Part shown: positions 28,085 through 37,331 of the stretch, piece after piece
Position numbering within the stretch: the stretch's first letter is position 1
How the letters are laid out: every line of letters starts with the position of its first letter
From: Kribbella pratensis
GTDB taxonomy: Bacteria; Actinomycetota; Actinomycetes; Propionibacteriales; Kribbellaceae
NCBI RefSeq assembly: GCF_004366075.1
Contig: NZ_SODU01000001.1
Location: 1,178,001-1,242,000 of the forward strand
Direction: 5' to 3'
DNA: 64,000 nucleotides
Position numbers and translations under genes: made by a program
Notes under the pieces: generated by a model
Seen by the model: only the letters and a program-made list of their open reading frames with translations
Databases searched by the model: none
What the model was told of the DNA's origin: nothing

Positions 28085-29940
28085 GCTGAAACCCCTTCCG
28101 AATCAAGCTGCGCATCCTCTTGGGCTTCTTCCAGGCGGCGCTCGGTGTCCTTCTCGTACGCGTCGACCAGGTCCCGGTAGGCCGGCGTCGAAGCCTGCAG
28201 CTCGGTGTGCGTCCCGTGCGCCTGGATCCGGCCTTCGTCGAGGAACAGCACCTCGTCGGCGAGCGAGATCGTCGCTTTGCGATAGGCGATCACCAGCACG
28301 GTCGTCGCCGCACCGGTGTCGTCCTGCCCCGACGACTGGACGGCGGATCGCAGTCCGGCCAGGATCCGCGCCTCGACCTGCGGGTCGACCGCGCTCGTCG
28401 CGTCGTCCAGGATCAGCAGCCGCGGCCGCCGTACCAGCGCCCGCGCCAGCGCGATCCGCTGCCGCTGCCCGCCGGACAGCGTCGTACCGCGCTCGCCGAC
28501 CTTGGTGTCCAGCCCGTCCTGCAGGGCTTTCACGAAGCCGTCGCCCTGTGCGATCCGCAGCGCGTCCCACACGTCGTCGTCGCTGTAGTCCCCGCCGAGC
28601 GTGATGTTGCCGCGGATCGTGTCGTCGAACAGGAACGCGGTCTGCGCGACCAGCGCGACCGATCCGGCCAGCTCGTCGCGCGCGAGTTCTCGTAGGTCGA
28701 TCCCGTCGATCTTCACCGCACCCTGCTCCGGGTCGACGAGCCGGGTCAGCAGCGTCGTCAGCGTCGACTTCCCGGCTCCCGTCGGCCCGACGACCGCGAC
28801 GGTCCGGCCGGGCTCGATCGTGAAGTCCACCCCGGTGAGTACGTCGCGCTCCGGGAGGTACCCGAACCGGACGCCGGCGACCTGCAGCCGGGCCGCCTTC
28901 GTCGACGTCAGCCGCGCCTCGCCGTACTCCGTCCCGCCCTCGGCCGTCAGCACGCGCTGCACGCGGTCCCACCCGACGACCGACCGCGGAAGCTCACCGA
29001 GCACCCAGCCGAGCGCCCGGATCGGGAAACCGATCAGCGTGAACAGGAACGCCACCTGGACCACGTCGCCCGCGTCCGCACCGCCGGACCGCACCCGCCC
29101 GACGCCGACCAGCAGCACCGCGAGTACGCCGAGCCTGGGCAGGCCGTCGATCACCGGGTCGAACATGCCGCGGGCCTTGTTCACCGCGATGTTCGCGTCC
29201 CGGAGCGCGTACGTCGGCGCGCGGAACCGCTCCGTCTCGGCGGCCTCGCGGCCCAGCGTCTTCACCACCAGCGCGCCGTCGAACGACTCGTGCGCGACCT
29301 CGGACACGTCCGCGCGGAGCTGCTGCGCCCGGGTCGCGAGCGGCTGCAGGTAGCGCTGGAAGATCACGTTCGCGACGAACACCAGCGGGAACACCAGGCA
29401 CCCCACCAGCGCGAGCCAGGCGTCGGCCGCGAACATCGCGATGGTCGCGAACACCAGCATCGCGATGACGCCGATCGCCATCGGCAGCGGCGCGATCACG
29501 AACCAGGTCGACTCCACGTCGGCGTTGGCGTTCGACAGCAACATGCCGGTCGAGTGCTGGTGGTGCCACTCCAGCGGCAGCTTCAGGTACTGCCGGGTGA
29601 CCCGGCGGCGGTACGTCGCCTGCAGGCGGAACTGCATCACGCCGGCCCCGAGCCGCCGTCCGACGACCCCGATCGCGTTCAGGATCGCGATGCCCATGAA
29701 GAGCGAGATCAGCGCCGCGATCGTGCCGCCGGTGGTGTCACCGCGCTCGAACGACGGGCGGATCAGGTGGTCGGTGGACCAGCCGAGCGCCCAGCCGCCG
29801 GCCACCGTCATCGCGCCGTAGAGCATGCTGGCGAGCACGGACAGCGCGAAGACGCCCGGCTGCTCCCAGATCGCGACCCGCAACACCCCGAAACCTCTTC
29901 GAGTGACACTGCCCTTGTCTGGGACTTTCGGCACAGGCAA
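28081..29940 (-). CDS. ABC exporter half-transporter, degenerate-site subunit
   Basis: A 619-residue ABC exporter protein with six N-terminal helices and a C-terminal ATPase. Walker A is GPTGAGKST (about 385-393) and the signature is canonical LSGGQ (about 488). Walker B ends Asp512-Asp513 (LLILDDATS), so the catalytic Glu is Asp, and the switch histidine is replaced by Tyr553 (VIAYRKAT). It therefore supplies the degenerate ATP site but the canonical signature for its partner. The start is probably TTG 29940, with GGAG six bases upstream; GTG 29934 is possible. It is the first gene of the pair, divergent from the TIGR03085 gene. Confidence 0.92.
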   Translation of the reverse strand: MPVPKVPDKGSVTRRGFGVLRVAIWEQPGVFALSVLASMLYGAMTVAGGWALGWSTDHLIRPSFERGDTTGGTIAALISLFMGIAILNAIGVVGRRLGAGVMQFRLQATYRRRVTRQYLKLPLEWHHQHSTGMLLSNANADVESTWFVIAPLPMAIGVIAMLVFATIAMFAADAWLALVGCLVFPLVFVANVIFQRYLQPLATRAQQLRADVSEVAHESFDGALVVKTLGREAAETERFRAPTYALRDANIAVNKARGMFDPVIDGLPRLGVLAVLLVGVGRVRSGGADAGDVVQVAFLFTLIGFPIRALGWVLGELPRSVVGWDRVQRVLTAEGGTEYGEARLTSTKAARLQVAGVRFGYLPERDVLTGVDFTIEPGRTVAVVGPTGAGKSTLTTLLTRLVDPEQGAVKIDGIDLRELARDELAGSVALVAQTAFLFDDTIRGNITLGGDYSDDDVWDALRIAQGDGFVKALQDGLDTKVGERGTTLSGGQRQRIALARALVRRPRLLILDDATSAVDPQVEARILAGLRSAVQSSGQDDTGAATTVLVIAYRKATISLADEVLFLDEGRIQAHGTHTELQASTPAYRDLVDAYEKDTERRLEEAQEDAQLDSEGVSA

Positions 29941-30099
29941 GACACACTCCAGGACAGTCAGGTGCGTACGTGGGACACAGGCATGACAACGAATGACATT
30001 CTGCCACCCCCCAACCCCTCCCCCTCAATCTTTTCTTCCCCTCCCTCCCACCAGCCGAAGGAAAGAAGGAAAAAGAAGGTGAGGAATAGGATCGGATAT

Positions 30100-30741
30100 G
30101 TGACCGACTACAGCCGGGTAGAACGACTCGCACTGTGTGACCTGTTCGAGGAAGTCGGACCCGCCGCTCCGACGCTGTGTGACGGCTGGGACGCCTACGA
30201 CCTCGCGGTCCACCTGTACGTCCGGGAAGCGGACCCGATGGCGGGCCCCGGGATCATGATCCCGGCGCTCGCGGACACCACCGAGAGACGGATGCAGCGG
30301 GCCAAGGAGCGCTACGGCTTCGCGGAGGTCGTCGGCAAGGTACGCAACGGCCCGCCGCCGGTCTCGATCTACGCGCTGCCGAAGCTCGGGCACCAGCTCA
30401 ACACGACCGAGTACTTCGTCCACCACGAGGACGTCCGCCGCGCCCAGCCGTCGTACGACGTCCGCGACCTTCCGGCCGAGCAGCAGGACGCGCTGTGGAA
30501 GGCGGTCCGGCTGGCGGCGAAGACGATGATGCGGAAGGCGCCGAGCGGCCTGGTGCTCAAGCGGACGGCCGGTACGACGGCCCTCGCGAAGCGGCCGAAC
30601 GACAACGGTTCCGTCACCGTGACGGGCGAGCCCGGCGAGCTGGTGCTGTTCTGCTTCGGGCGGCAGCAGGTGGCCGACGTACAGCTGGACGGCGACGCGG
30701 AGACGGTCGAGCGGCTCCGCAACGCGTCATTCGGCGTGTGA
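30100..30741 (+). CDS. TIGR03085-family protein (mycothiol-dependent DinB-like)
   Basis: A 213-residue member of the DinB / maleylpyruvate-isomerase-like four-helix-bundle family of actinobacteria. The metal-site histidines are likely in YDLAVHLYVRE near the N-terminus and in TEYFVHHEDVRRA in the middle. The C-terminal domain is SCP2-like. GTG 30100 was chosen because the family begins close to VTDYSRVERLALCDLF. Frames starting earlier (ATG 29983) would translate the Pro/Ser-rich pyrimidine tract. Its 3' end overlaps the convergent DedA gene by 15 bases. The exact reaction is unknown. Confidence 0.8.
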   Translation: MTDYSRVERLALCDLFEEVGPAAPTLCDGWDAYDLAVHLYVREADPMAGPGIMIPALADTTERRMQRAKERYGFAEVVGKVRNGPPPVSIYALPKLGHQLNTTEYFVHHEDVRRAQPSYDVRDLPAEQQDALWKAVRLAAKTMMRKAPSGLVLKRTAGTTALAKRPNDNGSVTVTGEPGELVLFCFGRQQVADVQLDGDAETVERLRNASFGV

Positions 30742-31308
30742 TTTACGCCGGGCGCGCTGGATCAGACTGCTCACCACTGTGGTGAGGATGACCAGCACGA
30801 TCGCTGCCACCACGCCCTGCCACGGCTCGTCGAAGAGCGCGTAGCCGAGCAGGCCGATCGCCATGTAGACCGCCGCCCACAGCGATGACGCGAACAGGTC
30901 GACGAGCGCGAACCGCTCCCACTTGTAGCCGGCGAGCCCGGCCGCGAGCAGCACCGGGACCCGGCCGCCCGGGATCAGCCGGGACGTGAGCAGGACGCTG
31001 ATCTCGTGCTCGGCCAGCCGCTCCCGGAGCGCGTCCAGCGACCCGTTGTTGCGCAACCACCCGACCCGCTTCGCCAGTCGTTCGCCACCGAACCGGCATC
31101 CGGCGTACACGATCAGGTCCCCGACGTACGCTCCGGCCGCGCCCGCGATCAGTACGCCGACCAGCCCGATCGGATTGCTGTGCGACGCCAGTACGGCGCC
31201 CGCCGACACCGCGGCGCCGGTCGGCAACACGGGCAGCACCGCTCCGATCAGGACCGCACCGGCCAACGCGAACAAGTACCAGAGATCGAACGTGGTGTCA
31301 CCCGTCAC
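30727..31308 (-). CDS. DedA-family membrane protein
   Basis: A 193-residue integral membrane protein from GTG 31308, which overlaps the UlaG-like gene stop by four bases. The SNARE-associated/DedA domain shows the re-entrant region with GAYVGDLIVYAGCRFGG, the conserved SRLIPGGRVPVLLAAGLAGY stretch, and helices at both ends. DedA proteins act in lipid-carrier recycling and membrane homeostasis. Which lipid is handled here is unknown. It lies downstream of two hydrolase genes on the same strand. Confidence 0.9.
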   Translation of the reverse strand: MTGDTTFDLWYLFALAGAVLIGAVLPVLPTGAAVSAGAVLASHSNPIGLVGVLIAGAAGAYVGDLIVYAGCRFGGERLAKRVGWLRNNGSLDALRERLAEHEISVLLTSRLIPGGRVPVLLAAGLAGYKWERFALVDLFASSLWAAVYMAIGLLGYALFDEPWQGVVAAIVLVILTTVVSSLIQRARRKSHAE

Positions 31309-32069
31309 GTAGGCACCTCGATCGACTCGCCCGGCACCAGAACCTCCACCTTCACCGCGGGATCCACCTCGGTCATCGCAGCCTTGAACCTGTCCCCCGG
31401 TGGCAGGAACAGCTCCGGTTTGACCCAGTCGAGACCGATCGGCCAGAACGTCCCGAAATGTACCGGCACCGCCGTCGACGCACCGACCCGCCGCACCGCC
31501 TCGGCAGCACGGATCGGGTCCAGGTGCCCCGGCCCGAGCGACGGTCCCCATCCGCCCACGGGCACCAGCGCGAGATCGATCGCGCCGGTCTCGGCCGCGA
31601 GGTCGTCGTACAGATCGGTGTCCCCCGCGAACCAGACACTCGACGAGCCGTCGACCCGGTACCCGAGCGGCTGGGCGGCGTACGACGACCACGGCAGCCG
31701 CCGCTCGTCGTGGTGGGCCGTGACGGCGGTGATCTCGAGCGACCCGATCCGGACCTGATTGCCGGGCGCAACCTCGATACAGCGGTCCGAGTACATCGGC
31801 CCGCTGTCGGCGTGGATGAGCCTGGCCGCACCGCGGGGCACGATCAGCGCGGCGTCCGGCGCGATGAACGGCAGCGACGTGAGGTGCAGGTGGTCGGCAT
31901 GCAGGTGCGAGATCAGGACCGCGTCGCACTGACCCGCCTCGGCGGCCGGCGTCGGGCCGCGGCGGCGGCGCAGGTGCGCGATCCGCGAGGTCAGCACCGG
32001 ATCTGTCAGGAGCCGCGTGCCGTTCGCCTCGATCGTGCTGGTGGCATGCCCCCACCATGTCACCCGCAT
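31305..32069 (-). CDS. UlaG-like metallo-beta-lactamase-fold hydrolase
   Basis: A 254-residue protein starting MRVTWWGHATSTIEANG, typical of the UlaG / YtnP-like group. The metal motif is SHLHADHLH, with further ligands in TAHHDER (His), WFAGDTDLY (Asp) and VPVHFGTFWP (His). It probably hydrolyses a phosphorylated lactone, cyclic ester or N-acyl lipid, as relatives such as NAPE-PLD do; the substrate is not determined. It lies 14 bases after the alkaline-phosphatase-fold gene and overlaps the DedA gene, so the three appear to form one unit. Confidence 0.88.
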   Translation of the reverse strand: MRVTWWGHATSTIEANGTRLLTDPVLTSRIAHLRRRRGPTPAAEAGQCDAVLISHLHADHLHLTSLPFIAPDAALIVPRGAARLIHADSGPMYSDRCIEVAPGNQVRIGSLEITAVTAHHDERRLPWSSYAAQPLGYRVDGSSSVWFAGDTDLYDDLAAETGAIDLALVPVGGWGPSLGPGHLDPIRAAEAVRRVGASTAVPVHFGTFWPIGLDWVKPELFLPPGDRFKAAMTEVDPAVKVEVLVPGESIEVPT

Positions 32070-32083
32070 GTCACTCGCACGCT

Positions 32084-34183
32084 TCAGGCCTCCACCTTCG
32101 ACTCGACCGGTAGGTCCTTGCGCTGTCCCAGCTTCTCCAGCCAGTCGATGAGCACTTCGTGGACCGCGTCGGAGCCTACGGGAGGCTCGTTCAGCACCCA
32201 GCGACTCGGGTGCACCAGAACCGCCTCGGTCTGCCAGCCGCCGATCCCGCCGTGGCACCCGACCAGTTCCTCGAACGCCGCCACCTCGTGGGTGTACTCG
32301 TCCAGCCGGCTGACCACCACCAGGTCACCGTTGTGCGGCATCTCCGCCTGGTGGAGCAACGACGGCGCCGCAAGTTCGCCGTACGCCGCCAGCGGGTCCT
32401 CACCCTCCACCCGGCCGGACCGCAGGACCCGGACCCCGGCCCGTCCGATCGCGACCGGTCCCTCGGCGAGCGAGTCGACCACGACGAACCCGATCCCGGG
32501 ATGGGTCGCGAGACCCGGGATCAGCTTCGGGTGCAGCAGCTCGATCTCCTCCAGCGGCACCCGGCCGGGCGTCGTCGCGAGGTAGATCAGCGCCAGGTTG
32601 CCGGACGCGGTGACGACCATCTGCTCGTCCGCGGCGATCATCGGCTCGCAGTCCTTCGGGCCGAGCTCGACCTCGCCGGTCTTCACGTGCAGCGCCCTAC
32701 GGGTCACGGACCCGGCGACGCTGCGGCGCATGCTCAGCTCGGTCAGGAACGCGTTCACCGGGCCCCAGCCCTCGGACTTGCCGACCGCCGCGACCGGTTC
32801 CTTGGTGGTGTCGACGAGGTCGTCGACGACCTCGGCGAGTGTCCGGCCGTAGCGCTGCAGGAAGGTCGCTCCCTGACTCTGGCCGTGGTCCGACAGCACG
32901 ACGATCTCGTACGAGTGCGGGAGGATCTCGATGATCCGCTGCAGCGCGCCGAGCACCCGGTCGAGACCTTCGAGGGTCTGCAGAGACTCGGCGCGGGTCG
33001 GGCCGGCGTGGTGCGCGACCTCGTCGTAGTCGACGAAGTCGCAGTAGATGGCCGGTGTGCCCTTCACCAGCTCGTCGGTGATCAGCGAGACGTTCAGGTC
33101 GCGGAGCAGGACATTGGTGACCGCGCGCAGGAAGATGTACGCGCCGCCGCGCTTCACCCGCGGGACCAGGTGCCGGACACGCTGCCGGCGGGCCTGGTGC
33201 AGCTCCTTGACCATCTCGGCCACGCACAGCACCAGGCCGCGCGCGGCGCCCTGCGGGCTGGAGAAGAACCGCACATAGCCGCGACTGCGGCTGTTCGGCA
33301 GGGAGGCCCGGCTGAACACCAGCTCGCACTTGTCCGCGTCGCCGGACCAGTTGTTGCTGATGCTGACGCCGCCGTCCGCGAGCAGGCCGCGGCCGGTGGA
33401 CATCCGGGCCTCGATCTCCGCCGCGTCCCGGCCGCGGTTGGTGACCATCACCCTGCCGGTCTCCTTCTCGTACCACCGGAACGCCGGGATGTGCCGGGAG
33501 CCGCCGTGCAGGATCCCGGCCTGGCTCGCCGGGGTCGTGGCCGGTACGCCGGTGTGCCAGGCGAGCATCGAGTGCTTGCCGTCCCGGATCCAGCCGCCGA
33601 GGTTCGGCAGGTTGCCGGCCAGGACCATCCAGTTCAGCAGCGGGGCGGACAGGCCGTCGATCTGGATGATCAGCATCCCGGTCTTCGACGCGGGCTGGAT
33701 CCGCCGGGCACGGCGGTGCACGACCCGCATCACCTCCGCGACGTACGCGTCGTCACTGCCCGCGTACGCGACCCAGCCGACGAAGGCGCTCACCGACGCC
33801 ATCCAGATCGACACCAGCAGCGGCGCCTCCACCCCGCCGTGCAGGCTCACCCCGGGATCGACGGTGATGGCGAGGTAGACGACTCCGAACTGTGACAGCA
33901 GCCCGCCGATCAGCACCCCGAGCGAGCCGATCAGCACCGCGACCCCGGCCAGCACCCAGCGCACCAGCACCGAGAACACCGCCAGCAGGACGACCAGCCG
34001 GAGGATCGGGAGCCGGCCGTCGCTGCTGATCTGCGGCAGCGTCCAGAACGTGATGATCAGCGAGATCAACGACAGCAGGCCGCCGACCAGCATCGCCTGC
34101 AGGCCGCGTCCGGTGCGGCGCAGGTCCAGCCACACCGGACGTCCACGCCTGTTCTTCGACACCTGTTCTGGTGGTTTCGCCAT
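32084..34183 (-). CDS. Membrane protein with alkaline-phosphatase-fold domain
   Basis: A 699-residue protein. About four hydrophobic helices (residues 30-135) precede a phosphodiesterase/nucleotide-pyrophosphatase-like domain. Metal-site motifs: MLIIQIDGLS with first Asp, followed by the nucleophile-region VPATTPASQAG, then DFVDYDEVAHHAG and VLSDHGQSQG. The likely product is a phosphodiesterase or phosphatase acting at the membrane; some annotations call this a phage-holin-family or nucleotide pyrophosphatase protein. With the downstream UlaG-like and DedA genes it suggests phospholipid or lipid-carrier turnover, which is inference. Confidence 0.8.
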   Translation of the reverse strand: MAKPPEQVSKNRRGRPVWLDLRRTGRGLQAMLVGGLLSLISLIITFWTLPQISSDGRLPILRLVVLLAVFSVLVRWVLAGVAVLIGSLGVLIGGLLSQFGVVYLAITVDPGVSLHGGVEAPLLVSIWMASVSAFVGWVAYAGSDDAYVAEVMRVVHRRARRIQPASKTGMLIIQIDGLSAPLLNWMVLAGNLPNLGGWIRDGKHSMLAWHTGVPATTPASQAGILHGGSRHIPAFRWYEKETGRVMVTNRGRDAAEIEARMSTGRGLLADGGVSISNNWSGDADKCELVFSRASLPNSRSRGYVRFFSSPQGAARGLVLCVAEMVKELHQARRQRVRHLVPRVKRGGAYIFLRAVTNVLLRDLNVSLITDELVKGTPAIYCDFVDYDEVAHHAGPTRAESLQTLEGLDRVLGALQRIIEILPHSYEIVVLSDHGQSQGATFLQRYGRTLAEVVDDLVDTTKEPVAAVGKSEGWGPVNAFLTELSMRRSVAGSVTRRALHVKTGEVELGPKDCEPMIAADEQMVVTASGNLALIYLATTPGRVPLEEIELLHPKLIPGLATHPGIGFVVVDSLAEGPVAIGRAGVRVLRSGRVEGEDPLAAYGELAAPSLLHQAEMPHNGDLVVVSRLDEYTHEVAAFEELVGCHGGIGGWQTEAVLVHPSRWVLNEPPVGSDAVHEVLIDWLEKLGQRKDLPVESKVEA

Positions 34184-34263
34184 CGCCTGCTTCGTGCTCC
34201 CCGTCCGTCGCCCTGCGGCACCTCACAGTGCCAGTACGAGGGTACGGGGTCCTACAGACGGAT

Positions 34264-35562
34264 TTACTGCACCTCGAGGTAGTCAACCTCCGTGTAGAGC
34301 GTGCCCTTGGTCAGCCGGATCGTGTTCCAGCCGGCGTTGAGCGTGACGGAGACCGAGCTCTGCTGCCAGTTGTCCCAGCCAGTGACCGGATAGCTGACCG
34401 CACCGGCATTGTTGCCATTGACAACGAGACCGTGGCTCGCCGTGGACGCCGAACCGTTGGCGTACCCGACATGCAGCGTGTAGCCGCCGGCGACCGGCGC
34501 GAACACCGTGTTCTCCACCCACGAGTCGGCGTAGTCGATGTACGCGACCACCTTCCCGTCCGACGCGCCGGCCGCGTTCGACCGTACGACGCAGTGGTTG
34601 AGCGTGCCGCGCTCCGCCTCGTACCGGACCCGGCTCCCGCGCACCACCGGGTACTCGTTCGCCCACCCGACGTCAGCGACGTACAGATGCCGTCCGCCGT
34701 TGACCCAGCCGTGGACGAACACCTTGTCCCCGACGACGTCCGCGCCACCCGGCCCGCAGACGTGGTTGTCGAACGTCGCCGTCGTCATCAACGGCCGGTA
34801 CGCCGTGGTCCACGGCCCGCTCAGACTCGTCGAGGTCGCGTACGACGTCAGGTAGTTGCAGTCGTTGTACCCACCGCCGGAGAAGAACAGGACGTACTGG
34901 CTGCCGCGCTGGACGAGATCCGGCGCCTCGATCACACCGCTCGAGGTAAGCATCGCGGTGTTGCCGCCGACGAGACTCCGACCGTTGTTCGCCGTACGGG
35001 TCAGCCAGAGCGTCGACGGCCGGCTGATGGCGTTGCCGTCGTTCTTCCAGACCAGGTACCGGGTGCCGTCGTTGGCGACGAACGTGTTCGCGTCGATCGC
35101 GCCGCCCAGGTCGAGCGGGCAGATCAACGGCGCCGTACCGACCGGCTGGAACGGCCCGAGCGGACTCGTTGCGGTGGCCACGCCGATGCACTGGCGGCCG
35201 GAGGCCTTGTGCCAGGCGGTGTAGGTCAAGGTGTAGGTGCCGTCGGAGTTCGGATAGACGTCCGGCGCCCAGGTGCGGCCGGGTTGGGCCCAGGCGCTGG
35301 ACGGCCCGCCGGGCATCGCGTCGCCGCGGACCGTCCACGGCCCGTTCGCGCTCGGGGCGGTCGCGACCGGAAGCGTGCCGCGACTGCCGTTCGTCGCGTA
35401 GGCGTACCAGGTGCCGTTCTGCTCGAAGACGTCCGGGTCGGGGAAGTTCTCGCCGATGATCTCGCTCGGGAAGACCGCCGCGGTGGTGGCGGCGTGGACC
35501 GCGGGTGACAGGAAGGCGGTGAGGCTGAAGACGGCCAGAGCGGCCGCCAGAAGTCGTCTCAT
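34264..35562 (-). CDS. Secreted GH43-family glycoside hydrolase with C-terminal CBM
   Basis: A 432-residue exported enzyme. ATG 35562 has GAGGAG six bases upstream and starts a signal peptide (MRRLLAAALAVFSLTAFLSPAVHA). The five-bladed propeller shows FPDPDVF (general base Asp), TWAPDVYPN (pKa modulator Asp) and GVIEAPDLV (acid Glu), the GH43 triad. The last about 130 residues (YEAERGTLNH onward) resemble a CBM6/CBM35 sugar-binding module ending EVDYLEVQ. Likely substrates are arabinan, xylan or galactan side chains. It is divergent from the carboxypeptidase gene. Confidence 0.9.
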   Translation of the reverse strand: MRRLLAAALAVFSLTAFLSPAVHAATTAAVFPSEIIGENFPDPDVFEQNGTWYAYATNGSRGTLPVATAPSANGPWTVRGDAMPGGPSSAWAQPGRTWAPDVYPNSDGTYTLTYTAWHKASGRQCIGVATATSPLGPFQPVGTAPLICPLDLGGAIDANTFVANDGTRYLVWKNDGNAISRPSTLWLTRTANNGRSLVGGNTAMLTSSGVIEAPDLVQRGSQYVLFFSGGGYNDCNYLTSYATSTSLSGPWTTAYRPLMTTATFDNHVCGPGGADVVGDKVFVHGWVNGGRHLYVADVGWANEYPVVRGSRVRYEAERGTLNHCVVRSNAAGASDGKVVAYIDYADSWVENTVFAPVAGGYTLHVGYANGSASTASHGLVVNGNNAGAVSYPVTGWDNWQQSSVSVTLNAGWNTIRLTKGTLYTEVDYLEVQ

Positions 35563-35710
35563 GTGTGACTCCTCAGGTGGGGGCGGATACCTGTGGGACG
35601 AACTTTTCCATCGATTCACCTGAAACACGAGACCTCAATCCCTGGACCCCGACGACTGCGAGGTGTTGACTCCCGCTAGTTGGTTTCCGCCAGGGGTGAG
35701 GGAGTGTCTC

Positions 35711-37265
35711 GTGAGTCGTTTACCGAGAGGGATGATCGCCGCGGTCGCCGCGGTCGCGGCCGCTGTGGGTGGGGTCGTGACACAGTCCGTCGCCGCGCCC
35801 ACCGCCGTACAAGCATCTGCTTTGCAGCAGCGGCTCGACGGGCTGTTGAACGACAGCCGGTACGACGGTTCGCAGGTCGCGCTCGTGGTCCGCGACGCGA
35901 CCACCGGCGAGACGCTGTACGACCGGAACGGCGGCCCAGCGGATGCTGCCCGCGTCGAACACCAAGCTGTTCAGCTCGACCGCCGCGATGCACGTCCTCG
36001 GCCCGTCGTACCGCTTCCACACCGACGTCCTCGCCGGCGCGCCCGTCCGCGGCGGACAGCTGCTCGGCAACCTCTACCTGAAGGGGTACGGCGACCCGAC
36101 CGCACTCGAGTCGGACTACGCGGCACTGGCCAAGCAGCTCAAGGCGGCCGGCGTACGGCGGGTGTACGGCGACCTGATCGCGGACGACACGTACTTCGAC
36201 CACGTCCGTCTCGGTGACAGCTGGGCCTGGGACGACGAGCCGTTCTACTACAACGCGCAGATCTCCGCACTCACGCTCGCCCCGAACACGGACTACGACT
36301 CCGGTACGGCGATCGTCGAGAGCCGCCCCGGGGCGACCGCCGGCGCACCGGTGCAGCTGACCATGGTCCCGGCGAACGGCGTACTCACGATCGTCAACAC
36401 CGCGACGACTGGCGCGGCTGGTTCCTCGAACACGCTGAACGTCGAGCGCGACCACGGCACCAATGTGGTCCGGGTCAGCGGCTCGCTGCCGCTGGGTGCC
36501 TCGGTCGACCAGGAATGGGTGACCGTCTGGGAGCCCGAGCTGTACGCCGCCGACGTGTTCCGGCGCGCGTTGTCCGCCCAGGGCATCTCCGTCAGCGGAC
36601 GGATCAAGAACGCGGCCACTCCGGCGAGCGCGACGCGCCTGGCCCGGGACGAATCGATGACGGTCGGCGAACTGATGACGCCGTTCCTGAAGCTCTCGAA
36701 CAACATGCACGCCGAGACGCTGGTCAAGGCGATGGGTGCCGTCGTCGAGGCGGACGGCTCCTGGTCGTCCGGGCTGGGCGTCGTCACCGACTACGCGAAG
36801 AGCATCGGCGTCGACACCAGCCGGATCCGGCTCTCCGACGGCTCCGGTCTGTCGCGCAAGGTGAACGTGACCGCGGACTCGATCACCGACGTACTGATCG
36901 GTGCGCAGAAAGAGTCCTGGTGGAAGCAGTGGTACGACGCGCTGCCGATCGCGGGCAACCCGGATCGGTTCGTCGGCGGCACGCTGCGCAGCCGGATGCA
37001 GAACACGCCGGCCGCCAACAACCTGCACGGCAAGACCGGCTCGCTCACCGGCGTCACCTCGCTGTCCGGGTACGTGACGAACAAGGACGGCCGGAAGCTG
37101 GTGTTCTCGATGATCAGCAACAACTACCTGGTCAGCCCGCGTTCGATCGAGGACGCCGTCGGCGTCACGCTCGCGTCCTGGTCCGACCAAGCACCTCCCG
37201 CGGCCGTGTCCACGTTGCGAACCGCCCAGACCACGTGTGAGCTGGAGTGGGACAAGGCGTGCTGA
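35711..37265 (+). CDS. PBP4-type D-Ala-D-Ala carboxypeptidase, apparent frameshift
   Basis: A class C, S13-family DacB-like peptidase acting on peptidoglycan outside the membrane. GTG 35711 (GGGAG six bases upstream) opens a signal peptide and the frame runs to VVRDATTGETLYDRNGG. The frame then breaks at a CCC run (35935-35937). Removing one C gives GGQRM and joins the frame that starts at ATG 35943 and continues to 37265. The second frame holds all catalytic motifs: SNTK (SxxK), SNN in KLSNNMHAE (SxN) and GKTGSL (KTG). Codon 4 is a rare TTA. It could be a true inactivating mutation or a sequence error. Confidence 0.85.
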
Positions 37266-37285
37266 TGCCTCTTTAATGCCTTGGA

Positions 37286-37331
37286 CAGTACGGCGGTCGT
37301 TCATCACCATGTGGGAATGACCGCCGTACTG
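37286..37331. promoter_or_regulatory. 13-bp inverted repeat over a start codon
   Basis: cagtacggcggtc (37286-37298) and its exact reverse complement (37319-37331) flank a 20-base loop. The loop holds the GGGA ribosome site and two bases of the ATG of the first double-GNAT gene. The structure could sequester the start in mRNA, terminate the upstream gene, or be a protein-binding dyad. Confidence 0.6.
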
